64,000 nt of DNA from assembly GCF_928391935.1 (NCBI RefSeq), contig NZ_CAKMTD010000001.1, forward strand, positions 186,001-250,000, written 5' to 3'. A program made the position numbers and the translations under genes. Below the pieces are notes generated by a model. The model saw only the letters and a list, made by a program, of their open reading frames with translations, was not told the origin of the DNA and made no database searches. Positions 23,223 through 32,626 of the stretch are shown one piece after another. Source of the DNA: Rothia nasimurium (GTDB lineage: Bacteria; Actinomycetota; Actinomycetes; Actinomycetales; Micrococcaceae). The first letter of the stretch is position 1. The number at the start of each line of letters is the position of its first letter.

Positions 23223-24494
23223 ATGACTCGAAAAGTTGTGGTCACCGGCTTAGGTGCTATTACCCCGATTGGTGCGGATGTTCCGACCACCTGGCAGAAT
23301 GCTCTGGCTGGTGTTTCTGGTATCAGCACTATTGATGAGCCCTGGGTCAGCGAGTATGACCTTCCGGTTTCTATCGCGGGTCAGGTTGCCCAGGATGCGG
23401 TTGAAACTGGCCGCATCACTAAGGTTGAGGCGAAGCGTCTTGATCCTTCTGGTCAGCTTGCCCTGGTGGCTGCTCGTGAGGCCTGGGAGGACGCCGGTTT
23501 TAGCGGGCCTGATGCTGAGGCCGCTGAGGAATGTGACCCGTTGCGTACTGCGGTTGCTTTTGGCACTGGTATTGGTGGCGTGTGGACCCTCCTGGATGCC
23601 TGGGATACCCTGCGGGAGAAGGGGCCGCGTCGTATGTTGCCGATGACGGTTCCTATGCTCATGCCCAACTCTAATGCGGCGGCTGTTTCGATGAACCTGA
23701 AGGCCCGTGGTTCTGCCCAGACTGTGGTGTCTGCCTGTGCTTCGTCTACTGAGGCTCTTGAACTGGGCTTGATGTTGATTCGTTCGGGTAAGGCTGATGT
23801 GGTGATTGCTGGTGGTTCTGAGGCCGCTATTCATCCGATGACTATTGGGGCTTTTGCGAAGATGCAGGCCCTTTCTACCCGCAATGATGACCCGCAGGGT
23901 GCTTCCCGTCCGTATGATACGGGCCGTGATGGCTTTGTGATGGGTGAGGGCGGTGCTGCCTTGATTCTTGAGTCTGAGGAGCATGCTCGTGCTCGCGGTG
24001 CCCGTATTTATGCTGAGCTTGCTGGCACCGGTGTTTCAGCTGATGCCCACCACATTACGGCCCCGGATCCGGCGGCCCTGGGTGCTACCCGGGCCCTGCG
24101 GGAGGCCCTGGCTGATGGCGGTATTGCCCCTGAGCAGGTGGTGCATGTGAATGCCCATGCGACCTCTACCCCTGTGGGTGATATTCCTGAGTCCTTGGCC
24201 CTGCGTGAGGTCTTTGGTGAGCATACGAGCAAGGTTGCTGTGTCGGCTACGAAGTCTATGACCGGTCACTTGCTGGGTGGGGCTGGTGCCCTTGAGGCTG
24301 TATTGACCGTCCTTGCCCTGCACCACCGGAAGGCACCCTGCACCATTAACCTGGTGGATAAGGACCCTGAGATTGACTTGGATGTTGTCACGGAGGCCCG
24401 TGACCTGCCCGCTGGGGAGATTGCAGCGGTCTCTAACTCCTTCGGTTTTGGCGGCCATAATGCTGTTGCTGCTTTCAAGAGCGTTGAAAGCTAA
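23223..24494 (+). CDS. fabF: 3-oxoacyl-ACP synthase II
   Basis: Elongating condensing enzyme of type II fatty-acid synthesis. C172 in VVSACASSTEAL is the nucleophile; the two His lie in VNAHATSTPVGD (near 309) and MTGHLLGGAG (near 346). Length 423 aa. AAGGATTAAG precedes the ATG. It is the last gene of the fab cluster and converges with the DUF3145 gene at a strong two-way terminator. Confidence 0.96.
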   Translation: MTRKVVVTGLGAITPIGADVPTTWQNALAGVSGISTIDEPWVSEYDLPVSIAGQVAQDAVETGRITKVEAKRLDPSGQLALVAAREAWEDAGFSGPDAEAAEECDPLRTAVAFGTGIGGVWTLLDAWDTLREKGPRRMLPMTVPMLMPNSNAAAVSMNLKARGSAQTVVSACASSTEALELGLMLIRSGKADVVIAGGSEAAIHPMTIGAFAKMQALSTRNDDPQGASRPYDTGRDGFVMGEGGAALILESEEHARARGARIYAELAGTGVSADAHHITAPDPAALGATRALREALADGGIAPEQVVHVNAHATSTPVGDIPESLALREVFGEHTSKVAVSATKSMTGHLLGGAGALEAVLTVLALHHRKAPCTINLVDKDPEIDLDVVTEARDLPAGEIAAVSNSFGFGGHNAVAAFKSVES

Positions 24495-24513
24495 GTAAAT
24501 TCTTGTGTTAAGT

Positions 24514-24553
24514 AAAACCTCCTTCCCCTGTGGTGGGGAAGGAGGTTTTCTTA
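24514..24553. terminator. Bidirectional terminator between fabF and DUF3145
   Basis: A perfect 15-bp stem (24514-24528 with 24535-24549) flanked by A and T runs, so it can work on both strands. It touches the DUF3145 stop. Confidence 0.92.
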
Positions 24554-25093
24554 TGCGGTAGATGCCCGCCGGACGATTGCGTTGGGTTGGCTTGCAAAGG
24601 CCTGCCGGTAGGGCTCTAGTTGTTCGTCCCAGGGCTCCCCTAGGGCTAATGAGAACTGACGGTAGAGTTCGCTGTAGTCCCCGGCTGCTTGTTCAAAGGC
24701 ATATTTGATGCGGTCTTCGGTCACAGTGAAGTTGCCCTGGCGGTCTACGGGGACTGTGCAGATGCCGAGGATAGGGGTGTGCATGATTCGCAGGGCGTCG
24801 CTGCCCTGTGTTGCCCGTTCGGTGATTTCGAAGTAGGTGGATCCCACCGGCCGGAGGGCTGATGCTAGACGGGCTGCAGTGCCTGGTGCGCCTTCCCAAA
24901 TGAGGGTGGTACACAGGTGACCTGGTAGGTGGGGCTGGGGTTTCCAGGTGAGGTTGGCCCCCTGGCCTAGAACTGAGTCCAGTGCCCATTCGAGATGGCG
25001 TGTGAGGGCTGCGGGTGAAGCGTGCAGGAAGATGTACCCACTGGTTTGTTCTGGGGTTTGGTGCGGGGACAAGGGCTGCAGGGCTTCTTTCAT
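24551..25093 (-). CDS. DUF3145 family protein
   Basis: A 180-residue cytoplasmic protein of an actinobacterial family regularly found beside fabF. Conserved blocks are GYIFLHASPAALTRHLEWAL near 19-38, VNLDW-like ANLTWKPQPHLPG near 46-58, HTPILGI near 110-116 and LGEPWDEQLEPYRQA near 151-165. No catalytic motif is known to me. The steady link to fatty-acid genes suggests, but does not show, a lipid-related role. Confidence 0.87.
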   Translation of the reverse strand: MKEALQPLSPHQTPEQTSGYIFLHASPAALTRHLEWALDSVLGQGANLTWKPQPHLPGHLCTTLIWEGAPGTAARLASALRPVGSTYFEITERATQGSDALRIMHTPILGICTVPVDRQGNFTVTEDRIKYAFEQAAGDYSELYRQFSLALGEPWDEQLEPYRQAFASQPNAIVRRASTA

Positions 25094-25124
25094 AGTGGTT
25101 CTATTCTACGGTGGTGGCTGGTGT

Positions 25125-26132
25125 TTAGGCTCTGGGGTGGGCCCGATGGTAGGCGGCAGCTAGGCGTTCTACGGAGACGTGTGTGTAGACCTGGGTGGTG
25201 GCGAGAGAGCTGTGGCCTAGAAATTCTTGGACGGCTCGGATGTCTGCCCCTCCATCGACCATGTGAGTCGCTGCGGTATGGCGGAAGACGTGGGCCCCTG
25301 TTGCCGTGGTGTCGTGCAGGGTTGAGAGCAGAAGGGTGAGGTCGTGTCGGATTTGGCGGGGGTTTGCTCGTTTGCCTCTTGGGCCAATGAGGAGGGCGTG
25401 CTGGGGGGCTGGTGCTTGGCCTGTTTCTGGGTGGGCGGGTTGGAGCCACTGGGGTCGTCCCTTGCTGACCCAGCGGTTGAGGGCTTTGAGGGCGGGCTGG
25501 CCCAGGGGTATGATGCGTTCCTTGTTTCCTTTACCGATGACCCGGACGGTAAGGTTGGTTCTGTCGATGCTGGTGAGGTCTAGGTTGCATAGTTCTGAGA
25601 TTCGGAGCCCCGTTGCGTAGAGCACTTCGAGTGTCGCATTGAGTCGGAGCAGCCTGGGGTTGGTGGGGTCCTCAGTGAGTGCCTTGATGAGGGTTGTGTT
25701 GAGTTGGTGGATGTGGGCCTGGCTCAGGACGTCCGGCAGATGCTTTTCTTTTTTGGGGGTGGTGAGCTTGAGAGCCGGGTTCTGGGAAATCAGTTCTTCG
25801 TCTTCAGCCCAGGCAAAGAAGGTGCGTAAGGACGACGTCCGCCGGGCTATTGAGGACCGGGCGGCTTGTTGCCGGTGGTGTTGGGCCAGCCAGGCCCGGA
25901 GTAGCTCAAGTGTGATCTGGGAGAGGTGGGTGATGCCCCTCCGTCGGGCGAAGCCAAAGAAGTCGTTGAGATCTGATTGGTAGGACCGAATTGTCTCTGG
26001 GGAGCGGTGCAATTCATAGGTGAGGTACCTACGGTAGGACTCCAGGGCCAGGGCCAGTTCCCTGTCTTCTGTAATATCGGAGGGGCCGATTTTGAGGGTG
26101 GTTGGGTTTTCTCCGGCCTCTTGTGCCTTCAA
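25125..26132 (-). CDS. xerC: Tyrosine recombinase XerC
   Basis: Resolves chromosome dimers at dif together with XerD. The N-terminal SAM-like core-binding domain spans about 25-115 and the catalytic domain about 135-330. The catalytic set is complete: R177 (TGLRISE), K201, H281 and R284 (HVFRHT), H307 (LGHSS) and the nucleophile Y316 (VYTH). Length is 335 aa with a slightly long N terminus. It lies downstream of dprA in the usual actinobacterial order, so it is a housekeeping recombinase rather than an integrase. Confidence 0.93.
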   Translation of the reverse strand: MKAQEAGENPTTLKIGPSDITEDRELALALESYRRYLTYELHRSPETIRSYQSDLNDFFGFARRRGITHLSQITLELLRAWLAQHHRQQAARSSIARRTSSLRTFFAWAEDEELISQNPALKLTTPKKEKHLPDVLSQAHIHQLNTTLIKALTEDPTNPRLLRLNATLEVLYATGLRISELCNLDLTSIDRTNLTVRVIGKGNKERIIPLGQPALKALNRWVSKGRPQWLQPAHPETGQAPAPQHALLIGPRGKRANPRQIRHDLTLLLSTLHDTTATGAHVFRHTAATHMVDGGADIRAVQEFLGHSSLATTQVYTHVSVERLAAAYHRAHPRA

Positions 26133-26221
26133 TTGCTTCTCCTCCCCTCCCGGCGACGTGTGTAGGCCACCTGATGCGGTGTGAAGCCCTTTGCTGTACG
26201 TGTTGTTTCATTCTATCGGGT

Positions 26222-27463
26222 CTAGGTGAGGCTGGCCTTTGTCTTTTTCCACCCCTGATCTATGTTCTCTGCCAAACTCAGGCTTCGAAGTTGTGATAGG
26301 GCCATCATGACGGTACGAGCTGGCACCGATGAGTCAGCAGCGATAGCGTCAACGGTTGCGCTTGATCGTACAGGAAGGCAGTCCCACACCCGCCGCTGGA
26401 TTTCTGTGAGGGTATCAATCATGTCCTGGTGTCCTCCTGCTGTCGTTTCGAAGAGGCTCAGTTCGGCAGGTTCTGATAGGTTGAGCCCTCCTGCTGTGAT
26501 GTGCTTGGCGTCTGTTATCAGTTGAGCCAGGCCGTCGCGGATGAGCCGGTGGCAGCCTTCAGAGCTGGGTGAGAAAATGGGGCCGGGGACAGCGTACAGG
26601 GTTCTTCCCATCTCTACGGCGTGATGGGCAGTATTGAGAGCCCCGCTGCGCCACCGAGCTTCGACGACCACGGTACTGTGGGCTAGGGCGGCTATCATTC
26701 TGTTACGGTCCAGGAACCTGTAGCGGGTAGGATTTTGCCCCAAGGGCACCTCGCTGAGTATCAGACCTTGGTCAATGATTTCTCTCAGGATGTGCTCGTT
26801 GCTTTTGGGGTAGAGCCGGTCAAGGCCTCCTGCCATGAACGCGAGGGTTGGGACTGCCGCCGTCCCGAGGGCCAATGCAGCCTTGTGGGCTGTCGCATCT
26901 ATTCCAAATGCTCCACCAGAAATGACGGTCGTTCCAGCCTGGGCAAGATCACCTGCTATCTGACCTGTTGCTGAGTTGCCGTAGGCAGTCATGTCCCTCG
27001 ATCCTACGATGGACACACACTTGGAATAGTCCAGCGAGCTCAAACGGCGCCGGTCTCCCCTACCCCACAGGGCGAAGGGGGTTTTCTCCGCCAGGTCGTT
27101 GAGGGCAGCAGGCCAGTCCGGGTCTTCTGGTACTACCAGCCAAGCCTTTACTGCCCTTGCCAGGGCGAGATCCTGGTCAGATGTGATACCTCCCCTCCGA
27201 TGTTGCCATCGGTCTCGGCGGTCCATGACCCCCTGGTGGAGATTCCGTCGAAGGCCTGGGAGCTCTACCTGGGCTGAGTCCAGAGCATCATTCAAGACTG
27301 ATGCCGTCAAGGGAACCCGGCCGGTTAGGTAGTTGGCAGTTTCCAGGGGCCCAAAAAGCTGGATAAGGGCTGCAGTCACAGGATCCTGGGGATCAGAAAT
27401 TCGCAGAATCTCTGCCCTGGCTCGGCGGATAGGTTCAAGGTCTGGAGTGGGCTGGGAAGTCAT
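26222..27463 (-). CDS. dprA: DNA-processing protein DprA
   Basis: Loads RecA on incoming single-stranded DNA during transformation. The Rossmann-like core has VGSRDMTAYG at 153-162 and SGGAFGIDATAHKAAL at 182-197, then RNRMIAAL near 253-260. A winged-helix-like C-terminal domain covers about 350-400. The start is ATG at 27463, whose ATGA overlaps the stop of comM, implying translational coupling; an open frame continues further upstream inside comM. Length is 413 aa. Neighbours comM and xerC point to DNA uptake and recombination. Confidence 0.93.
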   Translation of the reverse strand: MTSQPTPDLEPIRRARAEILRISDPQDPVTAALIQLFGPLETANYLTGRVPLTASVLNDALDSAQVELPGLRRNLHQGVMDRRDRWQHRRGGITSDQDLALARAVKAWLVVPEDPDWPAALNDLAEKTPFALWGRGDRRRLSSLDYSKCVSIVGSRDMTAYGNSATGQIAGDLAQAGTTVISGGAFGIDATAHKAALALGTAAVPTLAFMAGGLDRLYPKSNEHILREIIDQGLILSEVPLGQNPTRYRFLDRNRMIAALAHSTVVVEARWRSGALNTAHHAVEMGRTLYAVPGPIFSPSSEGCHRLIRDGLAQLITDAKHITAGGLNLSEPAELSLFETTAGGHQDMIDTLTEIQRRVWDCLPVRSSATVDAIAADSSVPARTVMMALSQLRSLSLAENIDQGWKKTKASLT

Positions 27464-29010
27464 GCGGAGATACTTTCTGTGCTGAGGTTTCTGAAGTACA
27501 GGGCCAAATCGAGGTGATCCTTGCCGGGGGTTGGCTTTCCGTCTAAATCGGCCAAGGTCCATGCTGTTCGAAGAACCCGGTCGAAGCCCCGTGCTGTCAG
27601 CGTTCCCCGGTCAAGAGCGTCCGAAAGGGAGGCTGTAAGCGAACCATCGAGTTTGAGGGGGCCGCGCAGGATCTTTCCATTGGTTTCGGAGTTGGTGAGT
27701 AAACCGAACGGGGCTAACCGCTGGCGTTGAGCCTCCCTGGCCTGAACAACTCTTGCGCGAATGGAGGACGACGACTCGTTGGTTCCACTTGCTGCAAGCT
27801 CTGAGGCTGTTACCTTTGGGACGGCAAGCTGAAGGTCAATTCGGTCAAGAAGGGGCCCCGATAATTTTCCAAAGTAGGCCCGACGTTCCCGCGCAGAGCA
27901 GGTACACGATAAGCCTCTACCTGTGTTATTTCCGCAGGGACAGGGATTAGCAGCCAGAATCAGCTGGAACCGAGCCGGATACGTGGCGGAGGAAGCTGAC
28001 CGGTCGATGACGATTTCACCGCTCTCTAGGGGCTGCCGGAGGGAATCTAGGACGGTTCGTTTAAACTCAGGTGCTTCGTCAAGAAAGAGCACTCCTCGGT
28101 GGGCTTTCGACACGCAACCAGGTTTGGGGATCCCGCTTCCCCCTCCCAGAATGGCCGGAGAGGTCGCCGTGTGGTGGGGGGCCTCAAAGGGAGGGACCCT
28201 CATCAGTTCCTTGCGTGGGGCACCCGCTGCGCACAGGGAATGGATTGCTGTTACCTCCATGGCCGATTCGGTATCAAGCTGCGGCAATATGCTAGTAAGA
28301 CGCTCAGCCAACATAGTTTTCCCGGAACCAGGTGGACCATTCAGGAGCAGGTGATGTCCGCCAGCTGCGGCTATTTCAAGTGCAAGTCTCCCCTCCTGCT
28401 GGCCTGATACATCAGCCATATCCGGGGAGACCAGGCTGTTGCCGCCTTCAGGTGATTCGGCCGGTGGACGGTGACGGGTTGGCCTACGGAGTTTGTCTGG
28501 CTCCTTGGCCCCGAGCGCAGCAAAAACTTCTGCCAGGCACGAAACCCCGGTGACGTCAGCACCGACCACAAGCTTGGCTTCTTCTGCGTTACCTCGCGGT
28601 ACAACGATACTGGTGTAGCCGGCGTCCACGGCGGCTTTAACGGCAGGCAAAATACCTGCAATTTCCCGGACGCTGCCGTCCAACCCGGTCTCGCCCAAAA
28701 ACACGGTGGTGCCCGAGGGCTTCAGCTCACCGTCCGCTTGGAGGGCAGCTACAACCATTGCGAGGTCAAAGGCTGTTCCCCTTTTCGGCAGGGTACTGGG
28801 TGAAAGGTTGACGGTCAGCTTTTGCTGAGGCAGGCCAATACCTGTGTTCTTTGCAGCCGATCGTATTCGGTCTTTTGCTTCCTGGAGGGAATGATCAGGA
28901 AGACCGAGCAGCACAAAGCCGGGTAAGGCTGCAGAGATATCTGCCTCAACTTCAATCACATGGCCAGAAACACCCACCAGGGCAACAGAATAGGTTCGGG
29001 CAAAACCCAT
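27460..29010 (-). CDS. comM: YifB/ComM family AAA ATPase (Mg-chelatase-like)
   Basis: Hexameric helicase that aids branch migration during transformation. An N-terminal Lon-substrate-like domain spans about 1-170; the AAA domain has Walker A GPPGSGKT at 225-232 and GVLFLDEAPEF near 304-314. The segment ANPCPCGNN near 355-363 with CTCS near 370 is the family's Cys cluster. Length 516 aa. It is 2 bp from yraN and overlaps dprA by 4 bp, so the three form one operon. Confidence 0.94.
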   Translation of the reverse strand: MGFARTYSVALVGVSGHVIEVEADISAALPGFVLLGLPDHSLQEAKDRIRSAAKNTGIGLPQQKLTVNLSPSTLPKRGTAFDLAMVVAALQADGELKPSGTTVFLGETGLDGSVREIAGILPAVKAAVDAGYTSIVVPRGNAEEAKLVVGADVTGVSCLAEVFAALGAKEPDKLRRPTRHRPPAESPEGGNSLVSPDMADVSGQQEGRLALEIAAAGGHHLLLNGPPGSGKTMLAERLTSILPQLDTESAMEVTAIHSLCAAGAPRKELMRVPPFEAPHHTATSPAILGGGSGIPKPGCVSKAHRGVLFLDEAPEFKRTVLDSLRQPLESGEIVIDRSASSATYPARFQLILAANPCPCGNNTGRGLSCTCSARERRAYFGKLSGPLLDRIDLQLAVPKVTASELAASGTNESSSSIRARVVQAREAQRQRLAPFGLLTNSETNGKILRGPLKLDGSLTASLSDALDRGTLTARGFDRVLRTAWTLADLDGKPTPGKDHLDLALYFRNLSTESISA

Positions 29011-29012
29011 CG

Positions 29013-29423
29013 CTAGACCACCGCCTTCCGGTGCTCAAAGGTGAAGTGATCCGGTGTTCCCCAGATAGCAACAGCGTCGATACGCAGGCCCCTGTAATCC
29101 CCGGTATTTTCTGAACACCAGGCATAGGCAAGTTCACGAAGCTTCTGGCCCTTGTCCCGGGTAATCGATTCAAAAGGGTGGCCAAAACCTTCACCGGTTC
29201 TGGTTTTCACCTCAACGAAGACCAGGTTGAGGTCCTGATCAACCATCACGCAGTCAATTTCCCCCCTCAGCCTCAACCCATCAGGGCCGGGCTGGGGCCT
29301 CCAGTTTTTATGGAGCAGGGTAAATCCTTGGTCTTGCAAAATACTGCAGGCTAGGGTTTCGCCCCAGCGGCCAACCGAACTGGAGCTGGAGGACAAGCCG
29401 TACTGTGGGCCCGAATAAGACAT
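29013..29423 (-). CDS. yraN: YraN family protein (UPF0102), nuclease fold
   Basis: Small protein of the restriction-endonuclease-like fold; the cellular role is unclear, but it is commonly linked to comM and rnhB. Putative metal residues are E55 and D57 in RGEIDCVM and E71 and K73 in VFVEVKTR. The start ATG at 29423 has GGGAGAAA before it; an ATG 12 bp upstream has none. Length is 136 aa. It is first of the yraN-comM-dprA set. Confidence 0.88.
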   Translation of the reverse strand: MSYSGPQYGLSSSSSSVGRWGETLACSILQDQGFTLLHKNWRPQPGPDGLRLRGEIDCVMVDQDLNLVFVEVKTRTGEGFGHPFESITRDKGQKLRELAYAWCSENTGDYRGLRIDAVAIWGTPDHFTFEHRKAVV

Positions 29424-29636
29424 GGTTTCTCCCATCGAAAAGCACTAATCTGTGCCCTCATCATGGCCAAAGGTATATCCGCACTCCAAAAACAAAACAG
29501 CCTGTGAATAACCCTCCACCACTCTTATCCCACGCCAGAACCCCATTCTTTACCCCAAGACCCCATAAATGGTGAACCAGAACCGAACTATGACGCCCCA
29601 CCCACCCCTGGGCTGGTCAGCTACTCGCTGCATACA

Positions 29637-29668
29637 AAAACCGCCCCGGGGAAAATCCCCGAGGCGGC
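29637..29668 (-). terminator. Terminator of the lepB-rnhB-DUF2469 operon
   Basis: On the minus strand CCGCCTCGGGG and CCCCGGGGCGG pair around ATTTT, followed by TTTTT, 18 bp after the DUF2469 stop. The 29424-29636 stretch otherwise shows nothing I can support. Confidence 0.9.
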
Positions 29669-29685
29669 GTCCGTCCTCAACGCAT

Positions 29686-30030
29686 CTAAGAATTCGCAGG
29701 CGGATCAAAATCGTTCATGGTAGGAACAACGAAGTCTTCAGCAGCGGTTCGTTCCTCAACGTTGACATCCTTGACGGAAAACACCCGCACATTCTTCACG
29801 AAGCGGGAGGACCTGAAGATATCCCACACCCAAACGTCCTGCATTTCAACTTCAAAATAGAGGGCACCGGAGTCAGTACGCGGGGTTACCTTCACCTGGT
29901 TAGCCAGGTAGAACCGGCGGTCAGTTTCCACAATATACGTAAATAGCTCAGCTACCCGCTTATACTCCTCGTACAGGGCAAGCTGGGCACCTGACTCATA
30001 ATTATCGAGGTCTTCACTAGACAAGGTCAT
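29686..30030 (-). CDS. DUF2469 family protein
   Basis: Actinobacterial protein of 114 aa, nearly always next to rnhB (mycobacterial Rv2901c type). Conserved blocks are SSEDLDNYESGAQLALYEEY (4-23), VVETDRRFYLANQV-like residues near 33-46, YFEVEMQDVWVWDIFR near 58-73 and RFVKNVRVFSVKDVNVEE near 76-93. No enzymatic motif is visible. It overlaps the end of rnhB by 14 bp. Confidence 0.88.
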   Translation of the reverse strand: MTLSSEDLDNYESGAQLALYEEYKRVAELFTYIVETDRRFYLANQVKVTPRTDSGALYFEVEMQDVWVWDIFRSSRFVKNVRVFSVKDVNVEERTAAEDFVVPTMNDFDPPANS

Positions 30031-30796
30031 CCTCCAAACGGGCCGTGTAGGCCTGCTGTATTTGTTCTGCTGTAGCTGGTAATGACCAGCTCAAACGGTG
30101 ATAGGGGCTTGGCCCCCGGTCTGTAATGGCCGCCCGGTGGGCAGCTGACCCGTATCCCTTGTTTTTGCCCCACTCATAGGCTGGATTCAGCTCATGGAGA
30201 CGGTCCATCTCAGCGTCGCGATCAACTTTAGCAACCACGGAAGCAGCCGCAATTGATGCGCACCGGTAGTCACCCTTGATTTCCATCTGGACAGGACCAA
30301 ACCACCCCGCAGGGCTCCCAGTCTCTGCCCAGGCCTCCTGCACCAGGGTCTCATACAGGGTTGTTGCCGGATCCTGGTCAGCAAAAAGGGTAGCCTCCGG
30401 CGGAGTCAACCAATCATGCTTGCCATCGAGCAGGACGGCGTCCGGAAAAATCCCCTGGGCCGCCACCTGGGCAAGGGCCCGCTGACCAGCTAACCGGAGG
30501 GCCATGGTTATACCCAGTGAATCAATCTCAGCTGGACTAGAACTTCCAACAGCCGTGGGAACCCACGACCGAATCTGCGGAACCATGGCCAACCGTTTCT
30601 TTTCAGTCAAGGCCTTTGAATCAATCAGGCCCTCAACCTCCAGCTGGGTTTCTGGTGTCACCACCGCAACGCCAACCGTCGCAGGCCCAGCCAGCGGGCC
30701 CCGGCCCACCTCATCCATCCCGGCTAGGAGGGAGAACCCACGAGCGAAAAGGGCCGTTTCTACGCTGAAATCAGCACTCACTAGCTGGGCTGGCAT
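30017..30796 (-). CDS. rnhB: Ribonuclease HII
   Basis: Cuts RNA in RNA-DNA hybrids and removes single ribonucleotides from DNA. Catalytic acids are D28 and E29 (MDEVGRGPLAG), D124 (LLDGK) and an Asp in the AKVDRDAEM segment near 192-194. Length is 259 aa. Its ATG overlaps the lepB stop as TAATG and its 3' end overlaps DUF2469, so lepB-rnhB-DUF2469 are coupled. Confidence 0.95.
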   Translation of the reverse strand: MPAQLVSADFSVETALFARGFSLLAGMDEVGRGPLAGPATVGVAVVTPETQLEVEGLIDSKALTEKKRLAMVPQIRSWVPTAVGSSSPAEIDSLGITMALRLAGQRALAQVAAQGIFPDAVLLDGKHDWLTPPEATLFADQDPATTLYETLVQEAWAETGSPAGWFGPVQMEIKGDYRCASIAAASVVAKVDRDAEMDRLHELNPAYEWGKNKGYGSAAHRAAITDRGPSPYHRLSWSLPATAEQIQQAYTARLEDDLV

Positions 30797-31527
30797 TACT
30801 GTTCAGCGTCCGGGATACCGGCAAAGACGTCATCAGGCTGGTGCACAAAGGTGAAGCTATCCAAAGGCCAGGCCACCACAAAGACTTCGCCCACCACGTC
30901 AGCGTCGTTGATGAACTCAGTACCTGTTTCAATGTGGTAGCGGGAGTCAGCAGAATTTGCACGGTTATCGCCCATGACAAAGTAGGAATTCTGGGGAACA
31001 ATCACATCAAAAGCTAACTCAGTGGGAAGGACGCCGGGCTTCAGGTAGGTTTCATCCAGCTCAACCCCGTTGACCAGGATCCGGCCGTCAGCCGTACCCA
31101 CGACGTGGTCACCGCCCACACCAATCACACGCTTGACCAAGTAGTTCGAGGAGCTATCGGGCATTACCCCCACAAAAGACAGCACGTCCTGAACGGGGTT
31201 GGTATTAGCAGATACCGGCATCCACCCCTTAGTGTCCTTGAAAACCACAATATCGCCGCGTTCAGCCTCCCCAAAGAGGGAGCCTGCGATATTCACAAAA
31301 ACGCGGTCGTTAATCTGAAGGGTGTCTTCCATCGAACTCGACGGAATGTAAAAACCACGGACCACAAACGTCTTCAGCAGGAAGGCAATCAGAACTGCAT
31401 ACAAGAGAATGAGGGCATATTCTTTGACGATGCCATTCTCGCGGCGGCGCTTACCACCACGGGGCTTTTCTTGCTCCTGGGCGTCGTCGGTGCTGGTCTC
31501 TACGGGTTCGTGATTCTGCTGCTCCAT
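30796..31527 (-). CDS. lepB: Type I signal peptidase (first copy)
   Basis: Removes signal peptides of secreted proteins at the outer face of the membrane. A charged cytoplasmic N terminus of about 36 residues precedes one helix (37-56). The catalytic pair is S65 in IPSSSMEDTL and K132 in YLVKRVIGVGGD; GDNRANSADSR is the family's C-terminal box. Length is 243 aa. It is the longer and closer to rnhB of two tandem signal peptidases. Confidence 0.94.
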   Translation of the reverse strand: MEQQNHEPVETSTDDAQEQEKPRGGKRRRENGIVKEYALILLYAVLIAFLLKTFVVRGFYIPSSSMEDTLQINDRVFVNIAGSLFGEAERGDIVVFKDTKGWMPVSANTNPVQDVLSFVGVMPDSSSNYLVKRVIGVGGDHVVGTADGRILVNGVELDETYLKPGVLPTELAFDVIVPQNSYFVMGDNRANSADSRYHIETGTEFINDADVVGEVFVVAWPLDSFTFVHQPDDVFAGIPDAEQ

Positions 31528-31610
31528 AGCGGCCTTTCAGGTGGTTGGTCTCTAAGTCTCTAGTTTAGTGTGATTGTCTGCGCAAAGCCTGGGGACGCGG
31601 CCCATCTAGC

Positions 31611-32255
31611 TTACTCTGCCGGGGACAGCGGCCACAGGGTCATCACAGGTGAGCCGATGATTCGATCTGTGCGGATCATTCCTCCCCCAGGGGCACCCAA
31701 GAGGGCCCGGGAATCGACGGAATCAGATCGATGATCACCCATAACCCACATACGCCCAGCCGGCACCTTCACTGAAAATTCTTGCTCACTGGGGGCATCT
31801 CCCGGAAAAAGGTAGGGCTCTTCAAGCCTTTGGCCGTTGACCAGCAGGTACCCTTGGGCGTCACAGCATTCGACGGTATCCCCCTCGAGGCCGATGACCC
31901 GCTTGATATAGGTGGTCTCTGACCCTCTCAGGCCCAGCCACTGCCCTGCCGTCCCCACCGGGTCTCGAACCCAAGGGCTACCGGACTGGTAGGGGGAAAA
32001 TGAGCCCATGCCGTCGAAGACGACCAGGCTCCCCCGCTGGGGCTCAGTCTGCATCTTGGACACCAGAATACGGTCCCCTGGGTTGTAGGTTGGGCTCATG
32101 GAGCCAGAGGGAATGTAGTACACATCCACCCAGAAGGCGCGTACCAACACCAGGACGCTCAAGGCCAGGGTGGTGGCAACTGCGACAAGGCGCCAGCCCT
32201 GTAGAAAGGGTTGGCGCCTTGCCTCAGAAGAGTCGGCGTTTACGCCAGTCTCCAT
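31611..32255 (-). CDS. lepB: Type I signal peptidase (second copy)
   Basis: The second of two tandem paralogues. One helix at about 22-40 follows a short N terminus; the catalytic Ser is S52 (IPSGSMSPTY) and the Lys is K118 (YIKRVIGLEGD). The last box is MGDHRSDSVDSR. Length is 214 aa. It has diverged well from the first copy in the loop between Ser and Lys, suggesting different substrate sets. It lies 23 bp after rplS, probably on the same transcript. Confidence 0.93.
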   Translation of the reverse strand: METGVNADSSEARRQPFLQGWRLVAVATTLALSVLVLVRAFWVDVYYIPSGSMSPTYNPGDRILVSKMQTEPQRGSLVVFDGMGSFSPYQSGSPWVRDPVGTAGQWLGLRGSETTYIKRVIGLEGDTVECCDAQGYLLVNGQRLEEPYLFPGDAPSEQEFSVKVPAGRMWVMGDHRSDSVDSRALLGAPGGGMIRTDRIIGSPVMTLWPLSPAE

Positions 32256-32278
32256 AAATCTGATGAAACCTAAATGGC

Positions 32279-32626
32279 TTAGGCTTCGCGCTTCTCGCGG
32301 ATACGAGCAGCCTTGCCGTGGCGGTCGCGCATGTAGTAGAGCTTTGCACGGCGGACGTCACCGCGGGTGACAACCTCGATCTTTTCGATGACGGGTGAGT
32401 GTACGGGGAAGGTACGCTCTACACCAACGCCGAAGGAAACCTTGCGGACGGTGAAGGTTTCGCGGACGCCAGCGCCCTGACGGCCAACAACGAAGCCCTT
32501 GAAGACCTGGACACGGCTGCGGTTACCTTCAACAATGTTGACGTGGACGTTCAGGGTGTCGCCGGGGCCGAACTCGGGGATGTCGTTGCGAAGTGACTTG
32601 TTGTCAATGAAGTCAAGAGTCTGCAT
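32279..32626 (-). CDS. rplS: 50S ribosomal protein L19
   Basis: A 115-aa ribosomal protein at the 30S-50S interface. It shows the L19 signature: [19 protein letters not shown] opening, [22 protein letters not shown] near 45-66 and [17 protein letters not shown] at the end. The ATG at 32626 follows CACGGAGAAA; the longer open frame to 32704 is leader. A leader of about 220 bp separates it from the trmD terminator, so it has its own promoter. Confidence 0.97.
   Translation of the reverse strand: MQTLDFIDNKSLRNDIPEFGPGDTLNVHVNIVEGNRSRVQVFKGFVVGRQGAGVRETFTVRKVSFGVGVERTFPVHSPVIEKIEVVTRGDVRRAKLYYMRDRHGKAARIREKREA

Noticed and set aside
25125-26132. XerC-like recombinase as integrase of a mobile island
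   Set aside because: Its place beside dprA, comM and yraN is the conserved housekeeping position, and no att repeats or cargo genes flank it.
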